Source: Egibacteraceae bacterium
GTDB lineage: Bacteria; Actinomycetota; Nitriliruptoria; Euzebyales; Egibacteraceae
Direction of reading: 5' to 3'
Length of the DNA: 64,000 nt
Assembly (NCBI GenBank): GCA_035540635.1
Contig: DATLGH010000034.1
Span: 1 to 64,000 of the forward strand
Within the stretch, counting starts at the first letter, position 1, and each line of letters opens with the position of its first letter. The notes beneath the pieces were generated by a model, which was not told the origin of the DNA, searched no databases, and worked only from the letters and a program-made list of their open reading frames with translations. Positions 42,002 to 53,189 of this stretch are shown here, piece after piece. A program made the position numbers and the translations under genes.

Positions 42002-42373
42002 CTACTGGTGGGACCTGCGGCGGCGACGCACCTCGCCCTGGATCATGTCCGACTGGTGCATGAACTTGCGGAGCCGCTGGTTGAACTCCTTGTCCGGCTT
42101 CGTCGTCTGCCGGCGCTGCACCTCCTCCTCCCACTGCGGGTCGGCCCGCTTGATCGAGAGGTCGATGCGGCCGTCGTCCTTCACGGCGACGACCTTCACG
42201 TCCACCTCTTGTCCCTCGCTGAGGTAGGCGTGGATGTTCTCCACGAAGTCGCGGTCCACCTCGCTGATGTGCACGAGCCCCGTCGTGTCGGGAGCGATCT
42301 CGACGAACGCCCCGAAGTCGTGCAGACGGACCACCTTGCCGCGGACGATGCTACCTGGGTGTGCGGACACCAT
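42002..42373 (-). CDS. S1-domain RNA-binding protein
   Basis: Protein of 123 residues. A single S1 domain (GSIVRGKVVRLHDFGAFVEI, TTGLVHISEVDRDFVENIHA, GRIDLSIKRA) is followed by a basic helical tail ending EVRRRRRSHQ. It resembles the general stress/ribosome-associated S1 proteins of the YugI type. ATG at 42373 has GAGAGGAG close upstream; a longer frame is antisense noise. Confidence 0.88.
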   Translation of the reverse strand: MVSAHPGSIVRGKVVRLHDFGAFVEIAPDTTGLVHISEVDRDFVENIHAYLSEGQEVDVKVVAVKDDGRIDLSIKRADPQWEEEVQRRQTTKPDKEFNQRLRKFMHQSDMIQGEVRRRRRSHQ

Positions 42374-42563
42374 ACTCCTCTCGCGGTCACACGCGCCTCG
42401 AAGCAACGGTTGACCGCTGATCGCTGTCAGGACGGATACGGAAAGGCTACCAGCCCCGGCGCGGTGCAGACGTCCAGGCTCGGGGACAGCCCATCCGCGT
42501 GACCTGCGCGGGCCAGGAGCGCGGCCCTCCGCGGTGGGCCGCCGCCCGGGCACCCCGGCGTGC

Positions 42564-43421
42564 TCACCGGCGCTGGCACACCCGGCAGTACGTCGTGCCG
42601 CGCCCGCCGAGCACGGTCTTCACGAGCGGCTCGCCGCACCGGGCGCAGGGCCTGCCCGCCTGCCCGTAGGCCGTGAGGAAGGTCGCGAACCGCCCCGACT
42701 CGCCGTTCACCATGGCGTAGTCGCGGAAGGTCGTCCCCTCGCGCTCGATGGCTTCGGCGAGCACCGCGCGGATGGCCTCCCAGAGGGCCCGCGCGCGCTC
42801 GCGGCCGACCCGGCGGGCGTGGGGGTTGACCCGCGCGCGCCACAAGGCCTCGTCGGCGTAGATGTTGCCGACCCCCGCGACGGGCCGCTGCGTGAGGAGG
42901 TAGGGCTTCACCGGCATGCGGCTGCCCGCGAGCGCGGCGTGGAAGGCGTCGGGGCGGAACTCCTCGGAGAGGGGTTCGGGCCCCAGCTGGGCCAGGGTGG
43001 CGATCGTGGAGTAGTCGCCGGCGTCGACGACGCTGAGCCGTCCGAACCGGCGGACGTCGCGGAAGTGCAGGGCCGCGCCCTCCCCGCCGTGGGGGCCGGC
43101 GGGGTCGGCGAGGAGGTGGAAGGTCGCGCGGACGTAGGGGTCGGGGTCGGCGAGGCGGAAGGAGCCGGTCATGCCGAGATGCATGACGAGCTCGCGGTCT
43201 GGCGATGAGCGCCCCGCGGGGTCCCCGGCGCCCGGAGCGGGCACCAGCGGCAGGAGGAGGTACTTGCCGCGGCGGTTCACCGCGCTGATGCGCCGGCCGG
43301 CCGCCTCGTCGAGGCGGCTGAACCGTCGCTGCGGTGTGGCCTTTACGCCGACGATCGTGCGTCCCGTCAGCAGCGGCGCGAGCTGGCGGCGAATGCTCTC
43401 GACCTCGGGCAGCTCGGGCAC
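42564..43421 (-). CDS. mutM: Formamidopyrimidine-DNA glycosylase (MutM/Fpg)
   Basis: Base-excision repair enzyme of 285 residues that removes 8-oxoguanine and formamidopyrimidines, then nicks the site. After the initiator comes PELPEVESIRRQL, with the catalytic N-terminal Pro and Glu. The helix-two-turn-helix region has QRPVAGVGNIYADEALWRAR, and the zinc finger is CARCGEPLVKTV with CRVC. GTG at 43421 gives the correct N-terminus; an ATG 21 bases upstream would block the Pro and is rejected. Confidence 0.95.
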   Translation of the reverse strand: MPELPEVESIRRQLAPLLTGRTIVGVKATPQRRFSRLDEAAGRRISAVNRRGKYLLLPLVPAPGAGDPAGRSSPDRELVMHLGMTGSFRLADPDPYVRATFHLLADPAGPHGGEGAALHFRDVRRFGRLSVVDAGDYSTIATLAQLGPEPLSEEFRPDAFHAALAGSRMPVKPYLLTQRPVAGVGNIYADEALWRARVNPHARRVGRERARALWEAIRAVLAEAIEREGTTFRDYAMVNGESGRFATFLTAYGQAGRPCARCGEPLVKTVLGGRGTTYCRVCQRR

Positions 43422-43440
43422 GCGCCCATGATGCCGTGTC

Positions 43441-43968
43441 ATGGTTCAGGCAGGCTCCTTGCCTGCCGATCACCTGGGAACCGGCAGCCGCGCACGCGGC
43501 AGCCCCGATCCCGAGCCGACTTCCATGGGTGTGGTGCACGGTTTCCATCAGCTGCCCGGCGCGGGGTCGCGGCAGTTCGACCCTGGTGCCGTGGAGCTGT
43601 TCCTGCGCGCCCAGTCGGCATGGCTGGGCCAGGGACTGGCGCGCGCCTTGGACCCCGTGGCCGTGCGCATCGTGCTGGCCGCCCACGACGCGTCCCACCC
43701 ATCGTGGCTCGGCGTCATCGCCGCGACGCAGCAGGCCCTCGGCGCCGCCCCTGGCCAGGCGCTCGCCGGGTTGTACGCCTTTCACGGCCGCGTCGCCGGG
43801 TGCCTCGAGCGGGGCCCCGACCCGCTGCTCGACGCCTTGGTGGCCGAAGGGGTAAGACGGCTGCTCTCCGTGCGTCTCGCCGCGTTGACCGAGGCGGCGG
43901 TCGCCGCGTCCGTCGCGCCGGGAGCCGTCGTAGGCGCCACGCCCGCCGAGGCTCGGCCCGCAGGCTAA
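43441..43968 (+). CDS. Hypothetical helical protein
   Basis: Up to 175 residues; codon bias in the second half supports coding. After a poor first ~28 residues the sequence becomes mostly alpha-helical: FDPGAVELFLRAQSAWLGQG, VAVRIVLAAHDASHPSWLGV, LLSVRLAALTEAAVAASVAP. Starts at ATG 43525 or nearby GTGs are as likely as 43441, and no clear ribosome site helps. Divergent from mutM by 19 bp. No family recognised. Confidence 0.45.
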   Translation: MVQAGSLPADHLGTGSRARGSPDPEPTSMGVVHGFHQLPGAGSRQFDPGAVELFLRAQSAWLGQGLARALDPVAVRIVLAAHDASHPSWLGVIAATQQALGAAPGQALAGLYAFHGRVAGCLERGPDPLLDALVAEGVRRLLSVRLAALTEAAVAASVAPGAVVGATPAEARPAG

Positions 43969-44016
43969 CCTCGGTCGGTACCACCCGCGTCGGTAGCACC
44001 CGCGAAGGAGGTCGCC

Positions 44017-45639
44017 ATGACCGACGTCGTGCCCTCGGTTCCCGACGCCGCCAACGAGCCGGTCCGCGCCTACTGCCCCGGTAGCCCCGAACGTGCCGCA
44101 CTCGCCGACCGGCTCGCCGCGATGGCCGAGGAGCGGGTGGAGGCGCCGGCGGTGATCGCCGGGCAGGCGGTCACCGGCGGCGAGACATTTCCGGTCACCG
44201 CCCCGCACGACCACCGGCTCGTGCTCGCCGACGTGCACGCCGCGGACGCGGGACGGGTCAGCCGGGCGATCGACGCAGCGCTGCAGGCCGCGCCCGCCTG
44301 GGCGCGCACGCCCTTCGAGGAGCGCGCCTCGGTGCTCCTGCGCGCGGCCGAGCTGCTGGCCGGCCCGTGGCGCGACACGCTGAACGCCGCGACCATCCTC
44401 GGACAGTCGAAGTCGTGGCAGCAGGCCGAGATCGACGCCGCCTGCGAGCTCGTCGACTTTCTCCGGTTCAACTGCCACTTCGCCCAGCGCCTCTACGCCG
44501 AGCAGCCGCTGTCCGTCGCCGGCGCGTGGAACCGGATCGACTACCGGCCCCTCGAGGGCTTCGTGCTCGCGGTGACGCCGTTCAACTTCACCGCGATCGC
44601 CGGCAACCTGCCCACCGCGCCGGCCCTGCTCGGCAACGTCGTCGTCTGGAAGCCGTCGGAGAAGCAGGCCCTGGCCGCACACCACACCATGCGCCTCCTG
44701 CAGGCCGCGGGCCTGCCCGACGGCGTCATCAACCTCGTCCACGGCGACGGGGCGCTCGTCACCGACGTGGCGCTCGACCGTCCCGAGTTCGCGGGGCTGC
44801 ACTTCACCGGGTCGACGGCTGTGCTGCGCCACCTGTGGCGCACGGCCGGCGAGCGCATCGAGCGTTACCGCTCCTACCCCCGGCTCGTCGGCGAGTCGGG
44901 GGGCAAGGACTTCGTCGTCGCGCACGCGAGCGCCGAGGTCGAGCCCCTCGTCGTCGCCCTCGGCCGCGGGGCGTTCGAGTACCAGGGCCAGAAGTGCTCG
45001 GCGGTCTCCCGCGCCTACGTCCCCCGCTCGCTCTGGCCACAGGTGCGCGAAGGCATCGCCGACCTCGCCCGCGCCCTGCCCATGGGCGACCCGGCCGACC
45101 CGGCGACGTTCCTCGGCGCGGTGATCGACGGCACGGCCTTCCGCAAGCACGTCGACGCCATGGCGAAGGCCCGCAGCGTCGGCAACGAGGTGCTCGTGGG
45201 GGGCGGTGCCGACGACGCCTCCGGCTGGTTCGTCGAACCGACCGTCCTGGTCACCGACGACCCGAAGTCGGAGACGATGACCACCGAGCTGTTCGGGCCG
45301 ATCCTCACCATCCACGTCTACGACGACGCCCGCTGGGAGGAGACCCTGTCGCTCGTCGACGCCACGAGCCCCTACGCCCTGACCGGTGCGGTGTTCGCAA
45401 CCGACCGCAAGGCCCTCCAGGAGGCCGGGGCGGCGCTGCGCAACGCCGCGGGCAACTACTACGTCAACGACAAGCCGACCGGCGCGGTCGTGGGCCAGCA
45501 GCCCTTCGGGGGCGCCCGGGGCTCGGGCACGAACGACAAGGCCGGCAGCGCCTGGAACCTCCTGCGGTGGGTCTCGCCACGCACCGTCAAGGAGAACTTC
45601 GTTCCGCCGACCGACTGGCGCTACCCCCACATGGGCTGA
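44017..45639 (+). CDS. pruA: L-glutamate gamma-semialdehyde (P5C) dehydrogenase
   Basis: Aldehyde dehydrogenase of 540 residues, the length of PruA rather than general ALDHs. It oxidises glutamate semialdehyde to glutamate in proline degradation. NAD-site VTPFNFTAIAGNLPTAPALL, catalytic Glu in LVGESGGKDFVVAH and catalytic Cys in EYQGQKCSAVSRAYVP. The C-terminus VVGQQPFGGARGSGTNDKAG also fits PruA. GAAGGAGG lies before ATG 44017. The proline dehydrogenase gene is not next to it. Confidence 0.95.
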   Translation: MTDVVPSVPDAANEPVRAYCPGSPERAALADRLAAMAEERVEAPAVIAGQAVTGGETFPVTAPHDHRLVLADVHAADAGRVSRAIDAALQAAPAWARTPFEERASVLLRAAELLAGPWRDTLNAATILGQSKSWQQAEIDAACELVDFLRFNCHFAQRLYAEQPLSVAGAWNRIDYRPLEGFVLAVTPFNFTAIAGNLPTAPALLGNVVVWKPSEKQALAAHHTMRLLQAAGLPDGVINLVHGDGALVTDVALDRPEFAGLHFTGSTAVLRHLWRTAGERIERYRSYPRLVGESGGKDFVVAHASAEVEPLVVALGRGAFEYQGQKCSAVSRAYVPRSLWPQVREGIADLARALPMGDPADPATFLGAVIDGTAFRKHVDAMAKARSVGNEVLVGGGADDASGWFVEPTVLVTDDPKSETMTTELFGPILTIHVYDDARWEETLSLVDATSPYALTGAVFATDRKALQEAGAALRNAAGNYYVNDKPTGAVVGQQPFGGARGSGTNDKAGSAWNLLRWVSPRTVKENFVPPTDWRYPHMG

Positions 45640-45698
45640 CCGCGGCTGGTGCGCGGGGCACGCCACACCGACCCCGAACCGGAGACGTTTGCGGCAGG

Positions 45699-46463
45699 TC
45701 AGCGCGGGCCCATCCGCAGGGCGCCGTCGAGGCGGATGACCTCGCCGTTCAGCAGCGGGTTCTCGATGATGTGGCGCACCAGGGCGGCGAACTCGTGTGG
45801 ACGGCCGAGGCGCCTCGGGTGGGGCACCGCGGCCGCCAGCGAGGCGCGCACCTCGGCGGGCAGGGCGGCGAGCATCGGCGTGTCGAAGGTCCCCGGCGCC
45901 ACGGTGGCGACGCGGATCGCGCGGTCGGCGAGGTCGCGCGCCGCCGGGAGGGTGAGCCCGACGACGCCCGCTTTCGACGCCGCGTACGCCGCCTGCCCGA
46001 TCTGGCCCTCGAAGGCGGCGATCGAGGCGGTGTTGACGATGACGCCGCGCTCCTCGCCCACAAGGTCCTGCTCGGCCATGCGGGCCGCCGCGAGACGCAG
46101 GACGTTGAAGGTCCCGACGAGGTTGACCTGGACGACCGTGGCGAACACGTCGAGGGGCAGCGGGCCTTGGCTGCCGAGCACCCGTCCGGCGGTGGCCACG
46201 CCCGCGCAGCTGACCGCGATGTGCAGCCCGCCGAACGCGGTCACGGCCGTGTCGACCGCGCGCTCGACGTCGCCGGGGACGGTGACGTCCGTGGGCACGA
46301 AACGCGCCCGGTGGCCGAAGGCGGCCTCGGCCGACTTGCCGTCGGAGGTCGGCAAGTCGGCGATGACGACCCGGGCGCCCGCATGGACGAGCGCCCGGAC
46401 CGTCGCCTGACCGAGCCCCGACGCGCCCCCGCTCACGAGTGCGCCACTGCCGCCGATCTGCAT
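45699..46463 (-). CDS. HSD10-type short-chain dehydrogenase (3-hydroxyacyl-CoA dehydrogenase type II)
   Basis: Protein of 254 residues: NAD motif [34 protein letters not shown], then [20 protein letters not shown] with catalytic Ser, and [14 protein letters not shown] with Tyr and Lys. The ending [20 protein letters not shown] closely follows the HSD17B10 family, which oxidises 3-hydroxyacyl-CoA, including 2-methyl-3-hydroxybutyryl-CoA of isoleucine breakdown. AGGAGAGG precedes ATG. Divergent from the DAHP synthase gene. Confidence 0.92.
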   Translation of the reverse strand: MQIGGSGALVSGGASGLGQATVRALVHAGARVVIADLPTSDGKSAEAAFGHRARFVPTDVTVPGDVERAVDTAVTAFGGLHIAVSCAGVATAGRVLGSQGPLPLDVFATVVQVNLVGTFNVLRLAAARMAEQDLVGEERGVIVNTASIAAFEGQIGQAAYAASKAGVVGLTLPAARDLADRAIRVATVAPGTFDTPMLAALPAEVRASLAAAVPHPRRLGRPHEFAALVRHIIENPLLNGEVIRLDGALRMGPR

Positions 46464-46675
46464 CTGCCTCTCCTGTGCGCGAACGCTCGCATGCCCGCCG
46501 GAACCCGCCACCCGAAGCGTACCCGCGCGGGCTGGGCCCTCCGACGGGGCCCGGGTAGACGAGGCGGTCCCCGGGAGGGCTCGAGGCGCGGCTTCGGCGA
46601 AGGCTCCGGGCGGGGTCCGGCCGGCCCGCGGGGGCAGGCTTTGCGCGGGGCACCGACCGGTGTGAGCATGGGGCC

Positions 46676-48079
46676 ATGACCTCAGGGCAGACATTTCCGC
46701 CTGGGGCGGTTTCGCCGCCTGCCTCCGCCGGCGCGCGCGTGCCGGGGTGGTCCCCGGACTCGTGGCAGAGCCTGCCCGCGGGCCAGCAACCCGCCTGGCC
46801 GGACGAAAGCGCGTTGAAGGCCGCCCTCGCCGAGCTCGCCGCCCAGCCCCCGCTCGTGTTCGCGGGCGAGTCCCGCGCTCTGTGCAACCAGCTTGCGCAG
46901 GCCGCGGCCGGCAAGGCCTTCCTGCTCCAGGGCGGCGACTGCGCCGAGACCTTCGCCGCCTTCAGCGCCGACGGGATCCGCGACAAGCTGAAGATCCTCC
47001 TGCAGATGGCGGTGGTCCTCACCTACGCCGCCCAGATGCCGGTGGTGAAGCTCGGCCGCATCGCCGGCCAGTTCGCCAAGCCGCGCTCGTCGGACGTCGA
47101 GACCGTCGACGGCACGGTCCTGCCAGCCTACCGGGGCGACGCGGTCAACGCCCTCGACCCCACCCCCGAGGCGCGGGCGCCCGACCCGGCGCGGCTGGTG
47201 CGCTGCTACCACCAGGCGTCGGCCACCCTGAACCTGCTGCGGGCCTTCACCCGTGGGGGGTTCGCGGATCTCGAGAAGGTCCACGTCTGGAACCAGGAGT
47301 TCGTGGCGGCGAGCCCCCAGGGTCGGCGCTACGCCGCGATGGCGGAGGAGATCACCCGCGCGTTGGCGTTCCTGCGGGCGTGCGGCGTGAACGTCGAGAA
47401 CGACCCGACCTTCCACACCGTCGACTTCTGGACGTCGCACGAGGCGCTGCTGCTCGGCTACGAGCAGGCGCTGACGCGGCGGGACTCGCTGACCGGTGAC
47501 TGGTACGACTGCTCGGCGCACATGCTGTGGGTCGGCGAGCGCACCCGCGACCCCGACGGCGCGCACGTGCACTTCCTCGCGGGGGTGCACAACCCCGTCG
47601 GGGTGAAGCTCGGCCCGACCGCGACACCCGAGGAGGTCGAGGCCCTCGCCGCACGCCTCAACCCGGACGGCCGGCCGGGACGGCTCACGCTCATCACCCG
47701 GATGGGCGCGGACGCGGTGGAGGAGGCGCTGCCACCGCTCGTGCGCGGTGTGCGCGACCTCGGGCTGCCCGTCGTGTGGTCCTGTGACCCGATGCACGGC
47801 AACACCTTCACGACCGGCGGCGGCTACAAGACCCGGCGCTTCACCGACGTCCTGCACGAGCTGCGGGTCTTCTTCGGGGTGCACCACGCCGAGGGGACGA
47901 TCCCCGGCGGCGTCCACATCGAGCTCACCGGCGAGGACGTCACCGAGTGCCTCGGCGGCGCCCAGGGGATCGCCGACCTCGACCTCGCCACCCGCTACGA
48001 GACGGCCTGCGACCCGCGGCTGAACAACCAGCAGTCGCTCGAGCTCGCCTTCCAGGTCGCGGAGTGGCTGCGCGGCTGA
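46676..48079 (+). CDS. aroG: Class II DAHP synthase
   Basis: Protein of 467 residues, the class II (plant/mycobacterial) form. It joins phosphoenolpyruvate and erythrose 4-phosphate, the first step of aromatic amino acid synthesis. Motifs: [20 protein letters not shown] with the metal Cys, [28 protein letters not shown] with the metal His, and [32 protein letters not shown] closes the protein. About 210 bp separate it from the divergent SDR gene, room for both promoters. Confidence 0.95.
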   Translation: MTSGQTFPPGAVSPPASAGARVPGWSPDSWQSLPAGQQPAWPDESALKAALAELAAQPPLVFAGESRALCNQLAQAAAGKAFLLQGGDCAETFAAFSADGIRDKLKILLQMAVVLTYAAQMPVVKLGRIAGQFAKPRSSDVETVDGTVLPAYRGDAVNALDPTPEARAPDPARLVRCYHQASATLNLLRAFTRGGFADLEKVHVWNQEFVAASPQGRRYAAMAEEITRALAFLRACGVNVENDPTFHTVDFWTSHEALLLGYEQALTRRDSLTGDWYDCSAHMLWVGERTRDPDGAHVHFLAGVHNPVGVKLGPTATPEEVEALAARLNPDGRPGRLTLITRMGADAVEEALPPLVRGVRDLGLPVVWSCDPMHGNTFTTGGGYKTRRFTDVLHELRVFFGVHHAEGTIPGGVHIELTGEDVTECLGGAQGIADLDLATRYETACDPRLNNQQSLELAFQVAEWLRG

Positions 48080-48092
48080 CGGCGTACTGGGG

Positions 48093-49274
48093 TCAGAAGC
48101 GGCAGGGGCCCGTGCCGACGACGGCGTTGCGGGCGACGGCGGCTTCCACGTCGGGGCGCACGCGCTCGGCGGTGAGCGCATAGCCGGTGACGGGGTCGGC
48201 CGGGGCGGCGGCGAAGACGACGCCGCCGACCCCTCCGGCACTGGTCACGAAGGGTCCGCCCGAGTCGCCGCGGCGGACCTCGGCGCGCAGGGTCAGCACC
48301 TCACGCGTCACGTTGCCGCGCCCGTAGATGTCCCGGCCGACGGCCTGCTGACGCGAGCGCACCGTCGCAGGCTTCACGACGAGCTCGCGCTGGCCACCGG
48401 GGAAGCCGAGCGTCGCGCCCTGGACGTCGCGGTCCACCGGCTGCGGCGACCACCCGATCGCCGGGGCCGCCGTGCCCGGCGCCGACACGACGGCGAGGTC
48501 GAGGGCGGGGTCGTAGTGCACGGCCACGGCGTCGTGCGTGCCGCTCGGGTCGCGCACGGTGAGCGACTGCCCACCGGCGATGACGTGCGCGTTCGTGACG
48601 ACGAACCCCGGCTGGGTGACGAAGCCGCTGCCCGTGGAGATGCCGCCACAGCCGCTCGCCTGCACCTGCACGGTGCTCGCCTGGCCTGCGGCCGCAGCGG
48701 CGGCCACGGCCCCCTCGGCCGGCGGGTCGACCGGCGGGGCCGTCGCCCCGCCGGCGATGCCGCTGAACACCTGCGGGAAGCCCTGCTGGTCGAAGTAGGT
48801 CCCGACACGGCCGAACACGTCCGGCGGCGGTGGCAGAGCCTGGTCGAGCCGCGCCAACACCGCCGACTCCCGGACCTGCTGTGCGACCGCCCGCAGCGGA
48901 GCCTGGGAGAGCGGCTCGCCGAGCAGCCAGATCGCGAGGACGAGGGTGAACAGCCCGACGGCGATGCCCGCGGCCCGGTCCACCGGTGCGGCGCCGACGC
49001 CGGCCGCGACCGCTCGCAGCCGCAGGCCGAGCGCGAAGCCGATCGCCTGCCCGAGGATGAAGCTCGCCAGCAGGATCCCGAGCGTGACGAGGGCCAGCGT
49101 CGGCCCGGGGCCGTCGACGAAGCGGGACGCGATGTCGGGGGCGAACTTCGCCCCGAGGACGATGCCGATCACCGCCCCGCCGAACGCGGCCACCTGCGAC
49201 AGCGCGCCCTGGCGGAAGCCCCGCACCGCGGAGTACAGGATGAGCAGCACGAGCAGCAGGTCGAGGAAGTTCAT
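48093..49274 (-). CDS. MarP-like membrane serine protease
   Basis: Protein of 393 residues: a CvpA-like N-terminal domain with four helices (LVLLILYSAVRGFRQGALSQ and on) followed by a trypsin-like domain outside the membrane. The catalytic triad is intact: His in FVVTNAHVIAGG, Asp in YDPALDLAVVSA and Ser in RRGDSGGPFVTS. Mycobacterial MarP protects against acid and oxidative stress by cleaving a peptidoglycan hydrolase; a similar envelope role is likely. Confidence 0.92.
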   Translation of the reverse strand: MNFLDLLLVLLILYSAVRGFRQGALSQVAAFGGAVIGIVLGAKFAPDIASRFVDGPGPTLALVTLGILLASFILGQAIGFALGLRLRAVAAGVGAAPVDRAAGIAVGLFTLVLAIWLLGEPLSQAPLRAVAQQVRESAVLARLDQALPPPPDVFGRVGTYFDQQGFPQVFSGIAGGATAPPVDPPAEGAVAAAAAAGQASTVQVQASGCGGISTGSGFVTQPGFVVTNAHVIAGGQSLTVRDPSGTHDAVAVHYDPALDLAVVSAPGTAAPAIGWSPQPVDRDVQGATLGFPGGQRELVVKPATVRSRQQAVGRDIYGRGNVTREVLTLRAEVRRGDSGGPFVTSAGGVGGVVFAAAPADPVTGYALTAERVRPDVEAAVARNAVVGTGPCRF

Positions 49275-49328
49275 GGTGGCAACTGTAGATGAGGGGCGAG
49301 CCGGGAAGACCGCATGCGGCGGCGCATG

Positions 49329-49823
49329 TCAGACGAGCGCCCTGATCTCGCCCGCGGAGGCGTGCAGGACGGCGCGTGCAGCGTCGTGCAGGGCCGCGTG
49401 GTGGCGGCGGAACGTCTCGATCTCGTCGGCGTCGCGACCCGGACCGGGACCGGTCGTCGCCGGGTCGGCCGGCTCGTCGAGGGCGGCCAGCGCGGCGTCC
49501 CAGTCGGTCTTGGCCGCGGCGTGCCGCAGGTGCATGGCGGGAGCCTGCAGCAGCGCCCGCTCGAGGTCCTGGATGACGGTCAGCACGACGTCCGTCGTCG
49601 TCCGCACCCCCGGCGTGGTGAGCAGGTGCAGCGCCTGCAGCTTGCGCATCGCCATCGCCATCACCAGGCGCGGGTCGCCGAGCTCGGCGACCGCGGAGTC
49701 GACGGCACGCAGGTCGACCGTCACCGACGAGGGGACCCCGAACCACTCCCGCAGGAGATCGAAGAGCTTCTCCGCCGAGGCGCGGGCCGCGAGCAGCTCC
49801 TGGGGCTTCGGAATCTCCTGCAT
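49329..49823 (-). CDS. Hypothetical helical protein
   Basis: Protein of 164 residues from MQEIPKPQELLAARASAEKL, nearly all helical, with FDLLREWFGVPSSVTVDLRA and AAAKTDWDAALAALDEPADP. No signal or membrane segment. The start 22 codons into a longer frame leaves 47 bp to the divergent serB gene. No family recognised. Confidence 0.65.
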   Translation of the reverse strand: MQEIPKPQELLAARASAEKLFDLLREWFGVPSSVTVDLRAVDSAVAELGDPRLVMAMAMRKLQALHLLTTPGVRTTTDVVLTVIQDLERALLQAPAMHLRHAAAKTDWDAALAALDEPADPATTGPGPGRDADEIETFRRHHAALHDAARAVLHASAGEIRALV

Positions 49824-49856
49824 CGTCGCGGAGGCTATCTCAGCGAAGCCGGCCGC

Positions 49857-49862
49857 TACCCT
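49857..49862 (+). promoter_or_regulatory. TACCCT -10 box for serB, near-leaderless
   Basis: TACCCT ends eight bases before the serB ATG and there is no ribosome site between them. Matches the TAnnnT spacing seen at 18146 and 63730. Confidence 0.45.
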
Positions 49863-49870
49863 GCGGGTCG

Positions 49871-51094
49871 ATGGACGACGCCACCGCACTGCTGCTCACC
49901 GTCTCGGGCCGTGACCGGCCCGGTCTGACGTCCGCCCTGTGCGAGGAGCTGGCCCGCTGCGGCGCCCGCATTCTCGACATGGAGCAGGTCGTCATCCGCG
50001 AGCGCCTCACCCTCGGCATCCTCGTCTCCCTCGGGGGCGACGAGGACGCAACCTGCCAGGCGGTGGCGGAGCGGGCCGCGTCGATGGGGGTCAACGTCGA
50101 GTTCGAGCCCATGGCCGCCCGCCGCCCCCGCACGGAGGCGCCCCGCCACTACGTGACCATCCTGGGCCAGCCGCTGCGCGCCGGGGCGATCGCGGCCATC
50201 ACCGGCCGCCTCGCCCGGCTCGGCGCGAACATCGAGCGGATCGTGCGTCTCGCCCGCTACCCGATCCTCGCGTTCGAGCTGCTCGTCTCCGGGGGCGACC
50301 CCGAGCGGCTGCGCGCGGACCTCGCCGTGGAGGCCGCCGCCCAGCATGTCGACGTCGCCGTGCAGCCGGCGACGCTGTACCGGCGCGCCAAGCGGCTCAT
50401 CGTGATGGACGTCGACTCCACCCTCGTCCAGGGAGAGGTGATCGAGGCGCTCGCGGCCTCCGCCGGCTGCGCGGGCCGGGTGAGGGAGATCACCGCGCGG
50501 GCCATGGCCGGCGACCTCGACTTCGAGCAGTCCCTCCGCGAGCGCGTCGCCCTTCTCGAGGGGCTGCCAGTCGGCGCGCTCGACGAGGTCCGTGACCATC
50601 TCGTGCTCACCCCCGGGGCCCGCACGCTGCTGCGCACGCTCAAGCGCCTCGGCTACGTCACCGCGATCGTGTCCGGGGGCTTCACGCACATCACCGACGA
50701 CCTCAAGGCGCGCCTGCACCTCGACTACGCGGCGGGGAACAGCTTGGAGGTCGTCGACGGCCGCCTGACCGGACGGCTGCTCGGGCCCGTGATCGACCGG
50801 GCCGCGAAGGCCGACCGGCTCGAGGCGTTCGCGGCCGACGCGGGCATCCCGCTGTCCCAGACGGTTGCGGTCGGCGACGGCGCGAACGACCTCGACATGC
50901 TGACCCGCGCCGGCCTCGGCATCGCCTTCAACGCGAAGCCCGCGGTCCGCAAGGCGGCGGACACCGCCGTCAGCGTGCCCTACCTCGACGCGATCCTCTT
51001 CCTGCTCGGCATCACGCGCGAGGAGATCGAGGCCGCCGACGCGGCCGACCGTGCTCCGGGCCCCCCGCCTGCGGGTACGATCCCGACGCGATGA
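49871..51094 (+). CDS. serB: Phosphoserine phosphatase with two ACT domains
   Basis: Protein of 407 residues, last enzyme of serine biosynthesis. Two ACT domains (residues 1-80 and about 90-170) precede a HAD phosphatase with nucleophile motif VMDVDSTLVQGEVIE, motif II IVSGGFTHI and motif III/IV AVGDGANDLDMLTRAGLG. The double-ACT plan is that of mycobacterial SerB2, where serine gives feedback. It overlaps the next gene by ATGA. Confidence 0.96.
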   Translation: MDDATALLLTVSGRDRPGLTSALCEELARCGARILDMEQVVIRERLTLGILVSLGGDEDATCQAVAERAASMGVNVEFEPMAARRPRTEAPRHYVTILGQPLRAGAIAAITGRLARLGANIERIVRLARYPILAFELLVSGGDPERLRADLAVEAAAQHVDVAVQPATLYRRAKRLIVMDVDSTLVQGEVIEALAASAGCAGRVREITARAMAGDLDFEQSLRERVALLEGLPVGALDEVRDHLVLTPGARTLLRTLKRLGYVTAIVSGGFTHITDDLKARLHLDYAAGNSLEVVDGRLTGRLLGPVIDRAAKADRLEAFAADAGIPLSQTVAVGDGANDLDMLTRAGLGIAFNAKPAVRKAADTAVSVPYLDAILFLLGITREEIEAADAADRAPGPPPAGTIPTR

Positions 51095-51846
51095 GACTGC
51101 TGCGAACCCGACAGGAGGTGGTGTTCTACGCCGACCGGCTCGGGTTGCTGCTCGGCGCGGACGCCGACCGCCTCTCGGCGATGCGGACCGACGCCGACAG
51201 CGTGGACCTGCTCACGTGGAACATCTTCGCCTCGCTCGGCACGCACGTCGACGAGCAGTGGCTGGCTCACCGGCTGAACCCCCTGGGCGGGGCGCGCGTC
51301 CGGGCGCCCGTGCGGTTGGCGTACTGGACCGGCCGCCACCGCGAGCCGCTGCTGCGGCCCAGCCACGCCTACGTCGCCGCCCTGCGGGAGCGGTCGGCGA
51401 AGGCCGGCGGTGGCGGCGCCGGCGTCGTGGCGTTCACCGAGCCGGTCGAGGTGCCCGTGCGCATCGAGTCGCCCGAGACGCTCGTGCTCGTCGACACCGT
51501 CGGTCACCGGCAGCCGCGTGGGGCCGGGGGGCGCGAGCGGGTGCTCGAGCTCATCGACGCCGGCCTCGACCATGCCCGCCGCCTCGGGTGCTCGCTCTCC
51601 GTGGCGGTCGTGTACCCGTCCGGCACGCCGGCTGCCGGTGACCTGTCGGCGCGGATCAACGAGCTCCGCGACCCCGCGACCCTGCGTGCCGAGCTCGGCA
51701 ACCGGGCGCTGGCGCCGGTTGCGCTACGGGAGCTCAGCTGGCAGCGCCTCGTGAACATCTGGGAGGCCGAGCGCGACTACCTCGACCTCGCCGGCCAGCC
51801 CGTCAAGGCGTTCCTGTCCCACCTCGAGCAGCGGGGCCTGCGGTAG
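51091..51846 (+). CDS. Hypothetical protein coupled to serB
   Basis: Protein of 251 residues of unrecognised family. N-terminal block [20 protein letters not shown], then [21 protein letters not shown] strand-rich centre ([20 protein letters not shown]) is followed by [20 protein letters not shown] and a helical end with [20 protein letters not shown]. No signal or membrane helix, so cytoplasmic. Translationally coupled to serB, but no link to serine metabolism is evident. Confidence 0.75.
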   Translation: MRLLRTRQEVVFYADRLGLLLGADADRLSAMRTDADSVDLLTWNIFASLGTHVDEQWLAHRLNPLGGARVRAPVRLAYWTGRHREPLLRPSHAYVAALRERSAKAGGGGAGVVAFTEPVEVPVRIESPETLVLVDTVGHRQPRGAGGRERVLELIDAGLDHARRLGCSLSVAVVYPSGTPAAGDLSARINELRDPATLRAELGNRALAPVALRELSWQRLVNIWEAERDYLDLAGQPVKAFLSHLEQRGLR

Positions 51847-51913
51847 CCGTCGCGGACGCAAGCGCTGCTGCACGCCGCCGACGGCCCGACCGACCCGAAC
51901 GAACGGACCCTCC

Positions 51914-53125
<1,212 letters not shown>

Positions 53126-53141
53126 ACTCAAGCCGCCCGTC

Positions 53142-53180
53142 CGGCTCCGCCGCCGTGTCACGGGCGTGACGGCGGAGCCG
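53142..53180. terminator. Bidirectional hairpin between convergent genes
   Basis: CGGCTCCGCC (53142-53151) pairs with GGCGGAGCCG (53171-53180). Inside, GTCACG and CGTGAC form a second stem after a short bulge. It sits in the 64-bp gap between the stop codons of the aminotransferase and the secreted protease, where a shared terminator is expected. No U-run. Confidence 0.75.
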
Positions 53181-53189
53181 CCGGGGGAT

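Noticed and set aside
42427-47022. Very long minus-strand open frame of 1531 codons
   Set aside because: It is antisense to mutM's neighbour, pruA and the start of the DAHP synthase gene, all with clear family motifs. Its own translation is low-complexity Arg/Gly/Pro text with no domain, a side effect of high GC.
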